Assembly (NCBI RefSeq): GCF_000423125.1 | Contig: NZ_AUHJ01000006.1 | Span: 1 to 64,000, forward strand | DNA from: Haliea salexigens DSM 19537 | GTDB taxonomy: Bacteria > Pseudomonadota > Gammaproteobacteria > Pseudomonadales > Halieaceae | DNA: 64,000 nucleotides | Direction of reading: 5' to 3' | Shown here: positions 8,492-18,202 of the stretch, piece after piece | Layout of the letters: every line of letters begins with the position of its first letter | How positions within the stretch are numbered: the stretch's first letter is position 1 | The notes under the pieces: generated by a model | What the model was told of the DNA's origin: nothing | Database searches by the model: none | Seen by the model: the letters and a program-made list of their open reading frames with translations, nothing else | Made by a program: the position numbers and the translations under genes

Positions 8492-9946
8492 ATGTACAAA
8501 ACCATTGTCGTTGTTGACGAAGACGATTTCGCGCTGTCCACAGATGACCTTGAGGTTGTCTCGTTCGAGCGCTATCTGGTCGATTTCCCCAAACGCAATG
8601 AGCCCAAGACCCGGCTCATCAATCTTTGCGATACCGAGTATTACCTGAGCCGGGGCTATTACTGTTCTCTGTTGGCCGAGGCGCGCCAACACAAGGTGTT
8701 GCCCAGCGTCAGTGCGATCAATGATCTGCGTGACCTCACGCTCGGCCCGGATGACGAGGTAAACCTGGCGGCGTTTGACGCGGGTTCCCTGCAGGCGGGC
8801 GAAACACGCGAATTCCTCGCCTATTTCGGCTGGACCGAAGACGAACGCTGGCGCAAGCCGGTGCGCAACCTGTTCGAGCGCTACCCGGCGCCGATACTCC
8901 GGTTTCGCCTGGCTCTCGAAGACGGTCGCCCTTGCCTGACGATTCGCCGCCACGGCTACACGCACCTCTCGGAAGCCGAGCGGGGGCTGTTTCAGCAGCG
9001 GCTGAAAACCTTCACCGAACAAGTATGGCGCACCTCGGGAAACCGCAAGCCGCTGCGCTGGGATCTCGCGATTCTGGTGAACCCGGATGAGGCCATTCCA
9101 CCGAGCGATGCCGAGGCCATAAAGCGCTTCATCAAGGCGGCCGCGAAGCTGGGCATGCACGCGGAAACCATTACCGCGCAGCAGGCCGGCCAGATCGCCC
9201 AGTACGATGCCCTGTTCATTCGTGAAACCACGGCTATCGACCACCACACCTACCGTTTGGCGCGCAAGGCGGAACGTGAAGGCCTGGTGGTGATCGACGA
9301 CTCTGCATCCATTCTGCGTTGCTGCAACAAGGTCTTTCTGCACGATGCCTTCAGTTACCACCGGGTGCCCTCGCTGAAGACGCGCACGGTCATTGGTACG
9401 TCGGATGCGGAGCTGGACGAGATCGAAGCCCAGTTCAGCTACCCCTGCATTCTCAAACTGCCGGAGGGTGCGTTTTCCAAGGGGATTTACAAGGTTGCGA
9501 ACCGGGACGAGCTCGCCCAGCGTTTGCGCGAATTGCTCAGCAACACCGCTCTGGTGCTGGTGCAGGAATACATGTACACCGACTTCGACTGGCGGGTGGG
9601 AGTACTCGCAGGCCGTGCCATCTACGCCTGCCGCTACCACATGGCACGGGACCACTGGCAAATCTACAACCACGGGGCCAAGCGCTTTTCCTCCGGCGGT
9701 TACGAGACCCTGCCCACTTTTGAAGTGCCCAAGGTGGTGCTGGATGCGGCACTGAAGGCGTCCCGTGTGGTGGGTAAGGGCCTCTATGGCGTCGACATCA
9801 AGCAGAAGGGCCAGCAGGTCTATGTCATGGAAGTCAACGACAACCCGAGCATTGAGCACGATGTCGAGGACGCGTACCTGGGCAAGGAGCTGTACATGCT
9901 GATCATGGCCGAGTTTCAGCAACGCCTGGAGCAGCGTGGCCGTTGA
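8492..9946 (+). CDS. RimK-like ATP-grasp ligase with N-terminal RLAN-type domain
   Basis: A 484-residue protein. Residues about 1-170 (MYKTIVVVDEDDF..., CDTEYYLSRGYY) form the N-terminal domain seen in long RimK relatives. Residues about 210-480 form a RimK-type ATP-grasp: IRETTAIDHHTYRLARKAE, then LKLPEGAFSKGIYK (ATP-binding), LVQEYMYTDFDWRVGVL, and the metal-binding EVNDNPSIEHDVEDA near residue 447. Such enzymes join an amino acid, often glutamate, to a carboxylate through an acyl phosphate. The target is unknown here. The gene starts 12 bases after the OYE gene, and its TGA overlaps the start of the oxygenase gene, so the three are probably made together. Confidence 0.88.
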   Translation: MYKTIVVVDEDDFALSTDDLEVVSFERYLVDFPKRNEPKTRLINLCDTEYYLSRGYYCSLLAEARQHKVLPSVSAINDLRDLTLGPDDEVNLAAFDAGSLQAGETREFLAYFGWTEDERWRKPVRNLFERYPAPILRFRLALEDGRPCLTIRRHGYTHLSEAERGLFQQRLKTFTEQVWRTSGNRKPLRWDLAILVNPDEAIPPSDAEAIKRFIKAAAKLGMHAETITAQQAGQIAQYDALFIRETTAIDHHTYRLARKAEREGLVVIDDSASILRCCNKVFLHDAFSYHRVPSLKTRTVIGTSDAELDEIEAQFSYPCILKLPEGAFSKGIYKVANRDELAQRLRELLSNTALVLVQEYMYTDFDWRVGVLAGRAIYACRYHMARDHWQIYNHGAKRFSSGGYETLPTFEVPKVVLDAALKASRVVGKGLYGVDIKQKGQQVYVMEVNDNPSIEHDVEDAYLGKELYMLIMAEFQQRLEQRGR

Positions 9947-10614
9947 GCGCGCTACCCACCAGCGTTGTCGAACCCCCACTGTTTGCCGACAGTGGGCTGT
10001 TTTCGCGTATGGCCTGTGACTTGCGTGATCGCGGTTACAGCGTCTGCCCCGGCGCCCTGCCCGGCGCCCTGGCGGGCGGTTTGCTTGCCCACCTGCACAG
10101 CATGAGCGAAGCCCGTTTTACCCCGGCGGGGGTAGGCCGCGAGAACGACCATACCCTGAACACTTTTGTGCGCACGGATGAGATTTGCTGGATCAATGGG
10201 GAGTCCGCAGCCGGGCGTGACTGGCTGGCCTGGACTACTGCGTTGCAGCAGCACTTGAATCGCGAGTTGCTGCTTGGGCTGTTTTCCTTCGAAAGCCACT
10301 TTGCCCATTACCGCCCCGGCGACTTCTACCGCAAGCACGTCGATGCATTTCGTGGCGAGGCCAACCGGGTGCTGTCAGTGGTGGCTTACCTGAACCCGGG
10401 CTGGCAGACGGGCGATGGCGGGGAACTGCGCCTGTATACAGGCACGGAAAACAGTGCACTGTTATCGGTGCAGCCCCTGCATGGTACTGTTGTGGTGTTT
10501 CTCAGCGAGGAGTTCCCGCATGAAGTGTTGCCCGCCAGCCGCGACCGCTACTCTATCGCCGGTTGGTATCGGGTGAATGGTTCCACCGCAGCCCGGGTAG
10601 ACCCACCTCGCTAA
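9943..10614 (+). CDS. 2-oxoglutarate/Fe(II)-dependent oxygenase, prolyl-hydroxylase-like
   Basis: A 223-residue double-stranded beta-helix oxygenase. The Fe-binding triad is visible as H132-x-D134 (RKHVDAF) and H193 (FPHEVLP), with R202 in SRDRYSIAGWYR placed to bind 2-oxoglutarate. This matches the prolyl 4-hydroxylase-type 2OG-FeII_Oxy family. The start is TTG at 9943, overlapping the ligase stop as TTGA; a later in-frame ATG exists, so the first residues are uncertain. The gene sits between the RimK-like ligase and glutamate dehydrogenase, whose product and substrate pool (glutamate/2-oxoglutarate) link to both partners. The hydroxylated substrate is unknown. Confidence 0.87.
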   Translation: MSALPTSVVEPPLFADSGLFSRMACDLRDRGYSVCPGALPGALAGGLLAHLHSMSEARFTPAGVGRENDHTLNTFVRTDEICWINGESAAGRDWLAWTTALQQHLNRELLLGLFSFESHFAHYRPGDFYRKHVDAFRGEANRVLSVVAYLNPGWQTGDGGELRLYTGTENSALLSVQPLHGTVVVFLSEEFPHEVLPASRDRYSIAGWYRVNGSTAARVDPPR

Positions 10615-10650
10615 CCCCCAACGTATTCGCAACCTGCAGGAGTCACGACA

Positions 10651-12009
10651 GTGAACGCACAGCACGCCGACGCCCTCTCCACTTTCATGGACGAAATTGA
10701 GCGCCGCAACCCGGGGGAACCCGAGTTCGCGCAGGCGGTGCATGAAGTGGCGATGGATATCGTGCCTTACATTGCGGACAAGCCGGTCTATCAGGAGCTG
10801 AAAATTCTGGAGCGTATGGCCGAACCGGACCGTATCGTGACCTTCCGGGTGGTTTGGGAAAACGACCACGGCGAGGTCTGCGTCAACCGGGGCTTCCGTG
10901 TACAGCAGAACAATGCGATTGGCCCCTACAAGGGCGGTATTCGCTTCCATCCCTCGGTCAACCAGTCGGTGCTGAAGTTCCTCGCCTTCGAGCAGGTGTT
11001 CAAGAACAGCCTGACCGGTTTGCCCATGGGCGGCGGTAAGGGCGGTGCCGATTTCGACCCCAAGGGCAAGAGTGAGCGCGAAATTATGCGCTTCTGCCAG
11101 GCTTTCATGACTGAGCTTTACAAACACATCGGCCCGAATACGGACGTCCCTGCGGGTGATATCGGCGTGGGCGGACGCGAAGTGGGCTACATGTTTGGTC
11201 AGTACAAACGTGTTGTGAATCGCTTCGAAGGCGTTCTCACGGGCAAGTCGCTGGAATTTGGCGGCAGCCGTATTCGCGCGGAAGCCACTGGTTACGGCGC
11301 GGTGTACATGATGGAGGAAATGCTGTCGCACCATAAGGAAAGCATCGAGGGCAAAACCTGTGTGGTGTCCGGCGCGGGAAATGTGGCCACGTATTGTGCG
11401 GAGAAGCTGATTGGCATGGGTGGCAAGGTGGTGACCATGTCGGATTCCGGGGGTTTTGTGCACGACCCCGAGGGGCTGACGATGGAAAAGCTGCAGTGGA
11501 TCATGGACCTCAAGAACCGCCGCCGCGGGCGCATTGAGGAGTATGCGCGGGAGTTCAGTGATGTGACTTACCACGAGGGTGAACGCCCCTGGCAGGTACC
11601 CTGCGACCTGGCCTTTCCCTGTGCCACGCAGAACGAAATCGACGCGGATGACGCCGGGCATCTGATCGAGAACGGCTGCCGGGGTATCTCGGAAGGCGCC
11701 AACATGCCTGCGACCACCAAGGCCATCCGGCTCATACAATCGGCAAAGGATGTGTTGCACGCACCGGGCAAGGCCGCGAACGCGGGCGGAGTGGCGGTGT
11801 CCGGCCTGGAGATGAGCCAGAACAGCCTGCGTCTGCAGTGGAGTCGCGCTGAAGTCGATCAGCACCTGCGCAGCATCATTCGCGGCATTCACGACCAGTG
11901 CGTGGAGTTCGGTACCGCCGCAGACGGCCACGTGGACTACTTCAAGGGTGCCAACATCGCCGGATTCAACAAGGTGGCGGCCGCCATGATCGCCTATGGG
12001 GTGATGTAG
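10651..12009 (+). CDS. gdhA: glutamate dehydrogenase (NADP-type, hexameric)
   Basis: A 452-residue enzyme that interconverts 2-oxoglutarate plus ammonia and glutamate. Length and motifs fit the short hexameric NADP-linked class: GPYKGGIRFHPSVN, LPMGGGKGGADFDPKGKS (catalytic lysine region), DVPAGDIGVGGREVGYM, VSGAGNVATYCAEKL (dinucleotide-binding) and EGANMPATTKAI. The GTG start at 10651 has AGGAG 8 bases upstream. It lies 36 bases after the 2OG oxygenase gene and may be co-transcribed with it, although its own Shine-Dalgarno sequence allows independent translation. It is convergent with the Yej-like ATPase gene, 26 bases away. Confidence 0.97.
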   Translation: MNAQHADALSTFMDEIERRNPGEPEFAQAVHEVAMDIVPYIADKPVYQELKILERMAEPDRIVTFRVVWENDHGEVCVNRGFRVQQNNAIGPYKGGIRFHPSVNQSVLKFLAFEQVFKNSLTGLPMGGGKGGADFDPKGKSEREIMRFCQAFMTELYKHIGPNTDVPAGDIGVGGREVGYMFGQYKRVVNRFEGVLTGKSLEFGGSRIRAEATGYGAVYMMEEMLSHHKESIEGKTCVVSGAGNVATYCAEKLIGMGGKVVTMSDSGGFVHDPEGLTMEKLQWIMDLKNRRRGRIEEYAREFSDVTYHEGERPWQVPCDLAFPCATQNEIDADDAGHLIENGCRGISEGANMPATTKAIRLIQSAKDVLHAPGKAANAGGVAVSGLEMSQNSLRLQWSRAEVDQHLRSIIRGIHDQCVEFGTAADGHVDYFKGANIAGFNKVAAAMIAYGVM

Positions 12010-12035
12010 GCCCCACCGATGTGCCCGCCCCGGGA

Positions 12036-13658
12036 TCAGAGCCTGGGCACGGCCGCCAGCAGCTCCTGCGTGTAGGGGTGAGCGGGTGCGGTGAGTATCT
12101 GTTCTGCCGTGCCCTGTTCCACCAGTTTACCGCGCTGCATAACACCCACCTTGTGGGCGAGGCCGGGCACAATCGACAAATCGTGCGTGATGAACAGGTA
12201 GGACACACCGAACTCGCGTTGCAACTCAGCCAGTAGCTCCAGTACCTCCGCACGAATGGAGACGTCCAGCGCACTCGTCGGCTCGTCGCAGATAATCAGT
12301 TCAGGGTCTACCGCCAGTGCACGCGCAATGGCGATGCGTTGCAGCTGCCCGCCGGAGAACTCGTGCGGAAAGCGGTTGGCGTGCTCCGCGCCCAATTGCA
12401 CCCGTTGTAGCAGGGCCTGAATACGTGCGCGGCGCGCCTCCTCGGAAAGTCCCAGGCCCAGGCTGATCATGCCCTCGGCAATGATGTCACCCACGGTCAT
12501 GCGCGGGTTCATGGAAGAAAACGGATTCTGGAAAATCACCTGTATCTGCTTGCGGTAAGGCAGCATCGCGTTACGCCCCAGCCCCTCAATGGCATCACCC
12601 CGGAAGCGTATCTGGCCGCCGGCTATCGCCTCCAGGTTGAGTACGGCACGGCCCAGGGTGGATTTACCGCTGCCGGATTCGCCCACCAGTGCGTAGGTCT
12701 CTCCGCGACCGATAGTCAGTGATACCCCATCCACTGCGCGGGTGTAGTCCACCACTCGTTGCAGCAGGCCGCGGCGGATAGGGAAGTGCACTTTCACCTC
12801 CTGCAATTCCAGCAATGGCGCTTCCGTCGCGGCTTCCCGGAAGTGTGTCAGGTCGGGCAGGGCATCAATCAGGCGTTGGCTATAGGCCTGCTTGGGGTGC
12901 TGGAAGAAATCATCCACACTGGCGCGCTCAATCAGCTCACCACGGTACATCACGGCCACCTCGTCAGCCGTATTCTTGACTACCCCCATGTCGTGGGTAA
13001 TCAGCAGCACTGCCAGTTGCCGGGAGCGGGTGAGCTCGCGTATCAGGTTCAGTACCTGCAGCTGAATGGTAACGTCCAGAGCGGTGGTGGGCTCATCGGC
13101 AATCAATACATCCGGTTCGCAGGCCAGGGCCATGGCGATCATCACCCGCTGCTGCTGCCCGCCGGAGAGCTGGTGGGGGAAGAAGTCGAAGCGCTGCTCC
13201 GGGTCCGGAATGCCCACCTCGTGAAACAAGGTCACCACGCGGTCACGCAGTGCCGCGCCGCGCAGCCGGGTATGCAGCAGTAGGGTCTCGGCGACCTGCC
13301 TGCCCACGGTCTGTACCGGGTTCAGTGCACTCATGGCGTTCTGGAAGATCATCGCGACCCGGCGCCCGCGCACCTCCTGCATGCGGGCCTCGGACAGGCC
13401 GAAAAGGTCCTGCCCTGCCACTTCCACGCTGCCCCCGCTGATACGCAGGGCATCCGGGAGCAGGCGCATGGCGGCCAGAGAAGTCACCGATTTGCCGCTG
13501 CCGGATTCGCCGACCAAGGCAAATACCTTGCCGGCCTGCAATTCGAAGCTGACGCCCTTGACGATGGCCGTACCCGTGTCCGCCAGCGTCACGGTCAGGT
13601 CACGCACCTGCAGGCACAGGGTGCCCGGCGCGGGTCGGCTGTGCTGTGCCTCGCTCAT
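12036..13658 (-). CDS. peptide ABC transporter, double ATP-binding protein (YejF-like)
   Basis: A 540-residue protein with two complete ABC ATPase halves. Each has a Walker A (GESGSGKS, near residues 45 and 325), an ABC signature (LSGGQQQR and FSGGQLQR) and a Walker B ([11 protein letters not shown] and [11 protein letters not shown]). Tandem ATPases of this length power Yej-type importers of oligopeptides. The start is ATG 13658, overlapping the permease stop as ATGA; the frame upstream of it is not homologous. It is the last gene of the four-gene transporter operon, in the order binding protein, permease, permease, ATPase. It differs from Dpp/Opp systems, in which the two ATPases are separate genes. 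Confidence 0.93.
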   Translation of the reverse strand: MSEAQHSRPAPGTLCLQVRDLTVTLADTGTAIVKGVSFELQAGKVFALVGESGSGKSVTSLAAMRLLPDALRISGGSVEVAGQDLFGLSEARMQEVRGRRVAMIFQNAMSALNPVQTVGRQVAETLLLHTRLRGAALRDRVVTLFHEVGIPDPEQRFDFFPHQLSGGQQQRVMIAMALACEPDVLIADEPTTALDVTIQLQVLNLIRELTRSRQLAVLLITHDMGVVKNTADEVAVMYRGELIERASVDDFFQHPKQAYSQRLIDALPDLTHFREAATEAPLLELQEVKVHFPIRRGLLQRVVDYTRAVDGVSLTIGRGETYALVGESGSGKSTLGRAVLNLEAIAGGQIRFRGDAIEGLGRNAMLPYRKQIQVIFQNPFSSMNPRMTVGDIIAEGMISLGLGLSEEARRARIQALLQRVQLGAEHANRFPHEFSGGQLQRIAIARALAVDPELIICDEPTSALDVSIRAEVLELLAELQREFGVSYLFITHDLSIVPGLAHKVGVMQRGKLVEQGTAEQILTAPAHPYTQELLAAVPRL

Positions 13659-15025
13659 GCGTCTGCCCTCCGCAGGCTGGTGCGGGGGTCGAAGGCATCG
13701 CGCACCAGGTCGGAAAACAGGTTGGCGGCAAGCACGAGAATGAACATGAAGAAGAATGCCCCGGTGAGTGTCCACCAGATCGTGGGTTCCCGTGATAGCT
13801 CGGAGCGGGCGCCGTTGATCATATTGCCCCAGCTGCCCATGGACGGGTCCACACCCACGCCGATGTAGGACAGTACGGCCTCCGCCAGTACCAGCGCGCT
13901 GAAGTCGAGAACGAAGGTGATGAGGATAATGTGTACCACGTTAGGCAACACGTGCCGGCCGAGGATACGGCTGTGGCTGACGCCAAACGCGTGTGCCGCC
14001 TGCACGTAGCCCAGCTGGCTGATTTTCAGGGTTTCCGCGCGTATCAGGCGGCACAGGGTCGACCAGCTGGTGACGCCCAGAATGAAGCAGAGCGCGATGA
14101 ACTTGGCGTCAGCCTTTTCCATGCCAACGGCAAAGAAGTCGGGGTTCAGGTCGATGTATACCTGGAACAGCAGCACGGACGCGGCAATGAGCAGAATGCC
14201 CGGAATGGAGCTCAGGGTGGTGTATAGATACTGCACCACATCGTCCACCCAGCCCTTGAAGTAGCCGGCCATCACGCCGAGTGTGACGGCGATGGGCAGC
14301 ATCACCAGCGTGGCGAGGGTGCCCAGCAACACGCCGGTTCGAATACCCTTGAGAGACTGATACAGCACATCAGCACCGCCCTGGTCCGTGCCCAGAATAT
14401 GGTAATGGTGGCTGATACCCACCATCCACACGCCCGCACTCAGGATCACGCCCTGGGTTATCCAGGAGGCGGCCCAGGGAAAGGGGCTGCCACGCAACAC
14501 AAGCCACTGGGGCGCGATGACCAGCGCACACAGCAACAGGCCCCAGAACAGGGCCTTGGCACTCTTTGCGAGGATGTCCGCCGCACGCTCATCGGGGTGC
14601 GCCAGGTGTTGCCCGGCGTGGCGCAGGGGCGGGAAGTCGCGAATGTCGCGGCCGCTGGCATCCTTGATGTTTTCTTTCTCAAAAGACAACAGCGCAAAGG
14701 GGGCCGAGTAGGTGCGCTCGAAGCGATCACCCATGCCGCCAGTGAGTACATCGAACACACTGCTGACCTTGTTGTCGTAGAACACCTCCTGCGTTGCCAG
14801 GCTCTCCGGGTTCTCCAGTGCGCGCCGGAAATGCAGCGAGTCGAGCAGGGCGACCAGGATATAGGCGGCAATGACGGTGAACGCCACCATGCCCAGCCGC
14901 GAGCTGAACACGTCGGCCCAGCGTTCGCGGGTCTGTGGGTCCCGGCGCAATCGCCAGAAAAAAAGCGCGAGGGAAATCACCAGCAGGAAAATCAGTGCAT
15001 CGGACCAGAGCAGAACGGGTTTCAT
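13655..15025 (-). CDS. peptide ABC transporter permease (YejE-like, enlarged)
   Basis: A 456-residue inner-membrane permease. The C-terminal part has the BPD-transporter signature region (YVQAAHAFGVSHSRILGRHVLPN) and several hydrophobic segments. An N-terminal hydrophobic segment precedes a second one (MVAFTVIAAYILVALLDS), then a long non-membrane stretch of about 110 residues (residues 65-160) that includes DVLTGG and HPDERAAD before the transport core. YejE of E. coli is near 340 residues, so this form is about 115 longer. It is encoded 14 bases after the YejB-like gene, and its last four bases overlap the ATPase start. Confidence 0.9.
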   Translation of the reverse strand: MKPVLLWSDALIFLLVISLALFFWRLRRDPQTRERWADVFSSRLGMVAFTVIAAYILVALLDSLHFRRALENPESLATQEVFYDNKVSSVFDVLTGGMGDRFERTYSAPFALLSFEKENIKDASGRDIRDFPPLRHAGQHLAHPDERAADILAKSAKALFWGLLLCALVIAPQWLVLRGSPFPWAASWITQGVILSAGVWMVGISHHYHILGTDQGGADVLYQSLKGIRTGVLLGTLATLVMLPIAVTLGVMAGYFKGWVDDVVQYLYTTLSSIPGILLIAASVLLFQVYIDLNPDFFAVGMEKADAKFIALCFILGVTSWSTLCRLIRAETLKISQLGYVQAAHAFGVSHSRILGRHVLPNVVHIILITFVLDFSALVLAEAVLSYIGVGVDPSMGSWGNMINGARSELSREPTIWWTLTGAFFFMFILVLAANLFSDLVRDAFDPRTSLRRADA

Positions 15026-15039
15026 CGTTGCCAGACCCC

Positions 15040-16017
15040 TCAGGACAGCCGGACCCGGGGGTCAGCCCAGGTGTAGGAGATATCGGTCAGCAACAGCCCG
15101 ACGATGTAGAGGATGGAGCCGATGAACACCATGCTGCGCACAATGGCAAAGTCCTGTGAATTGATGGCATCGAGCATGTAGCTGCCGAGCCCGGGTATGC
15201 CGAAAAACGACTCGATCAGCAGGCTGCCCATGAACAGCGAGGGGATCAGTACCACCACGCCGGTGAGTATGGGAATGAGCGCGTTGGGCAGGATATGCCG
15301 GAACAGGATGGACAGTTCGCTGCAGCCCTTGGCGCGCGCCGTGCGCACGTAGTCCTGGTTCGCTTCCTCGAGGAACAAGGTGCGGTACCAACGCGCGCCG
15401 GCGCCGATGCCGGCGACCACACCTACCAACACGGGAAGGATAAGGAATTTCCACACCTGCCCTTCGGTATGAAAACCGGATATGGGCACAAGGCGCCATG
15501 TCTTGGCCACCAGGAACTGCCCGCCAATGATGTAGAACAGGTAGGAAATGGACATCAACGCCACAAACACGAATACCGCGCCACGGTCCAGCCGGGTACC
15601 GCGAAACATGACGACCATCAGTGCGACACAAATGTTGACGCCAATACCCACCAGGAAGGTGGGCAGGGCTACCGCGAGGCTGGGCCACATGCGGGTGGCG
15701 ACATCGGTGGTGATGTCCCGGCCACTCTCCGAACGCCCGAAGTCGAAGGCGAACAGGCGCACGGACTTGTCGAAGAAAATGGTGTCGGTGACCTGCCCTA
15801 CGCCAGCCGCCTGTGGGTTGAGAAACAGGGGCTTGTCGTAGCCGTTTTTCTGCTTCCAGTTTTCAATCGCCTCCGGGGTGACGTACTTGTCGCCGAGCTG
15901 GGAGGCCGCCATGTCATCGGGTGAATTGACCACGAAAAACAGGGTGAAGGTGAGCAGGTTGACGCCGACCAGGATCGGAATGGCATAGATCAGGCGGCGC
16001 ACGATATAGGCAAACAT
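15040..16017 (-). CDS. peptide ABC transporter permease (YejB-like)
   Basis: A 325-residue inner-membrane permease. It begins MFAYIVRRLIYAIPILVGVN, the standard opening of DppB/OppB/YejB proteins, and has the coupling motif region DYVRTARAKGCSELSILFRHILPNA. The ATG at 16017 is chosen because residues upstream in the same frame do not resemble the family. It starts 13 bases after the binding-protein gene and pairs with the enlarged permease encoded next. Confidence 0.93.
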   Translation of the reverse strand: MFAYIVRRLIYAIPILVGVNLLTFTLFFVVNSPDDMAASQLGDKYVTPEAIENWKQKNGYDKPLFLNPQAAGVGQVTDTIFFDKSVRLFAFDFGRSESGRDITTDVATRMWPSLAVALPTFLVGIGVNICVALMVVMFRGTRLDRGAVFVFVALMSISYLFYIIGGQFLVAKTWRLVPISGFHTEGQVWKFLILPVLVGVVAGIGAGARWYRTLFLEEANQDYVRTARAKGCSELSILFRHILPNALIPILTGVVVLIPSLFMGSLLIESFFGIPGLGSYMLDAINSQDFAIVRSMVFIGSILYIVGLLLTDISYTWADPRVRLS

Positions 16018-16030
16018 GTGGTCGCTCCTG

Positions 16031-18202
16031 TTATTGGCGGGCCGTCGCACGCAGGCGGCGGCGGTAGGCGATAACGCCGGGTAGCAGCAGTGCAATCAGC
16101 AAAGCGCTCATGGCGTACAGTGGCCAGATGACGGGCTGGTTCCATTCCTCGCGCTTGCGCTCGCGCAGCTCGTCGTCAATGCGCACGTACTTCAGCGTGT
16201 TCTTGGAAATGCCGTGGCGCTTGTTGTTGTGCACCCAGGGGTTGTTCAGGTAGATGTCTTTCGGGTAGTAGCCGAACAGCCAGACGGCGTCCTCGCGGTA
16301 GAGTTCGACCATGCGGGCCACCAGTGCATCCCGTTCCGCGCCGGGCGGCAGAACGCGCATCTGGCGGAACAACTCGTCATATTCCGGGCGCTCGTAACTG
16401 GCATTGTTGGCGCCATCGCACTGGCAGATCAGCGGGCTTTCGGGGCCGTAAAGCAGGAACAGGAAATTTTCCGGGTCCGGGTAGTCCGCCAGCCAGCCGT
16501 GGGAGAAAATCTGCGTGTTGCCGGTCAGCAGCTTCTCTCGCGTGCGGTTCCAGTCCGCCGGGCGGTATTCCACCTGCACGCCAATACGGCCGAAGGCCCG
16601 GTCCATCCAGTTCATGCTGGTGCTGGATATCGCCTGGCTCTGCACATCAATGAAGATTTTCAGGGGCTCACCGGTGCGTGCATCGCGACCATTGGGGTAA
16701 CCTGCTTCGGCCAGCAGCTGCTTCGCATGCGCGATCGACTTGCGCTGTGGTGCGCCGTCTACCCAATCGTAGACGTAGGGATTGATGCCGGCTTCGCCGT
16801 CCACAAACCCGGGTATGCCCGGTGGAATGGGCGACTGGGCGGGGATGCCGTTGCCCTTGTAGAAGATGTTGAGGTATTCCTCGGTATCGAAGGCGATCTG
16901 CAGCGCGCGGCGCAATTTGCGGCGTTCCTCGCTGTAGCCGCCGAGCACCGGGTCGCGCATATTGAAGCCGTAGTAATAGATGGCGGGTTTCACATCGGGG
17001 GCTACCGTGATGCCGTGCTCCGCGAGCTCTGCCCCCAGCTCAACGCCGTCGGGGCCCACCACGAAGGCCTGGTCGAACACGCGATTGGTGTTGCCGTGGC
17101 TTTCACCCGAGCGGTCGTAGTAGCCCTGCAGGAACTTGGTCCACAGCGACAGCACCTCCTTTTCCAGCCTGAACACGGCGCGGTCGATCAGCGGCAGGCG
17201 CTTGCCCGCATCAGCCAGTCGGCCCTGTTCGGCGTCGCCCGGTGCCCCCTCGGTGGGGAAATAGTCTTCGCGGAAGTGGGGGTTGCGCTCCAGCACAATC
17301 TCGCTGTTCGGGTCGTTCTTCACCATCATGAAGGGGCCGCTGCCCACCGGCCACCAGTCCAGTGTGAGGTTGCGGTCAAGAAAGCCGGGGTTGTGGAAGA
17401 AGCGATCCACCTCGGGGGCGATGGGCGAAAAGAAGTGCATGGCCAGCCAGTAACTGAATTGCGGATAGCGGCCCTTGATGGTAATGCGGAAGGTGCGCTC
17501 ATCCACCACCTCCAGGCCGTCCATGTTGTACTGGTCGAGGTTCACCCAGCCATCGCGGGAGATGTCCTTGAGACGCTCGGAGAAAGCCTCCATCCCCACA
17601 ATGTACTGCGCCATGAAACCGAGCATGGGTGAGGCATTGAACGGGTCGGCCAGCCGTTTGATGGCATAGACATAATCGTTGGCGGCGACGGGCCGTGAAC
17701 CCAACTCGGGAAAATCGCTGATCTGCCGATATTGCCGTCCCGCGGCGGGATCGGTAAACAGGTAGCGAGGATTGCCCGTGTCATCGAGCGCGAAGGCGGG
17801 ATGAGGCTGGTAGCGGGCATCGGCGCGCACGGTCATCTCATACACCGAGAAGGCGACCTCTCCTGCATCGGGGTCAACGAGCTCGCCCGCGGCGTTGGTG
17901 TAGCTGATCAGCGGAAAGTCTTCCACGCCCAGCGGCAGCAGTTCGTAGGGCCGTTTCAGGTAGTGGTAACCCATGGGCGGCTCGTAGATCTGCATCAGGA
18001 ACAGCGATTCATCGGCGGCGTAGGACAGCGCCGGGTCCAGATGCTTGGGCGGCAGGGGTGACATCACCGACTGGTAGGTCACCATGCCGGGAGGGCTTTC
18101 GGGGTTGGGGTTGTTCCAGGGGCCATCGCTGCACCCCGGCAGAAGCGCGGCGCCAAGCAGCAGTGTGGCGCGCGTGCAGAGCGCAACGAATCTGGAGAGC
18201 AT
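16031..18202 (-). CDS. peptide-binding lipoprotein of ABC transporter, family 5, with C-terminal membrane anchor
   Basis: A 723-residue extracytoplasmic solute-binding protein (SBP_bac_5). The signal ends in a lipobox-like LLPGC (Cys24). The binding fold shows DFPLISYTNAAGEL, WWPVGSGPFMMVKNDPNSEIVLERNPHFRE and IPPGIPGF motifs common to Dpp/Opp/Yej binding proteins. Unusually, the far C-terminus has a hydrophobic helix (WPLYAMSALLIALLLPGVIAY) ending in a basic tail (RRRLRATARQ), so the protein may be held to the membrane at both ends. First gene of the transporter operon and divergent from the M1 aminopeptidase. Confidence 0.9.
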   Translation of the reverse strand: MLSRFVALCTRATLLLGAALLPGCSDGPWNNPNPESPPGMVTYQSVMSPLPPKHLDPALSYAADESLFLMQIYEPPMGYHYLKRPYELLPLGVEDFPLISYTNAAGELVDPDAGEVAFSVYEMTVRADARYQPHPAFALDDTGNPRYLFTDPAAGRQYRQISDFPELGSRPVAANDYVYAIKRLADPFNASPMLGFMAQYIVGMEAFSERLKDISRDGWVNLDQYNMDGLEVVDERTFRITIKGRYPQFSYWLAMHFFSPIAPEVDRFFHNPGFLDRNLTLDWWPVGSGPFMMVKNDPNSEIVLERNPHFREDYFPTEGAPGDAEQGRLADAGKRLPLIDRAVFRLEKEVLSLWTKFLQGYYDRSGESHGNTNRVFDQAFVVGPDGVELGAELAEHGITVAPDVKPAIYYYGFNMRDPVLGGYSEERRKLRRALQIAFDTEEYLNIFYKGNGIPAQSPIPPGIPGFVDGEAGINPYVYDWVDGAPQRKSIAHAKQLLAEAGYPNGRDARTGEPLKIFIDVQSQAISSTSMNWMDRAFGRIGVQVEYRPADWNRTREKLLTGNTQIFSHGWLADYPDPENFLFLLYGPESPLICQCDGANNASYERPEYDELFRQMRVLPPGAERDALVARMVELYREDAVWLFGYYPKDIYLNNPWVHNNKRHGISKNTLKYVRIDDELRERKREEWNQPVIWPLYAMSALLIALLLPGVIAYRRRLRATARQ

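Noticed and set aside
7463-9979. 838-codon minus-strand frame opposite the OYE and RimK-like genes
   Set aside because: It spans two genes with strong motifs on the other strand and shows no recognisable domain of its own; a GC-driven antisense frame.
10462-11931. 489-codon minus-strand frame opposite gdhA
   Set aside because: gdhA is certain on the plus strand; the antisense protein has no motif.
12010-12035. Gap between convergent gdhA and the ABC ATPase gene checked for a terminator
   Set aside because: Only a short imperfect GTGCCC/GGGCAC pairing reaching into the gene; no T tract.
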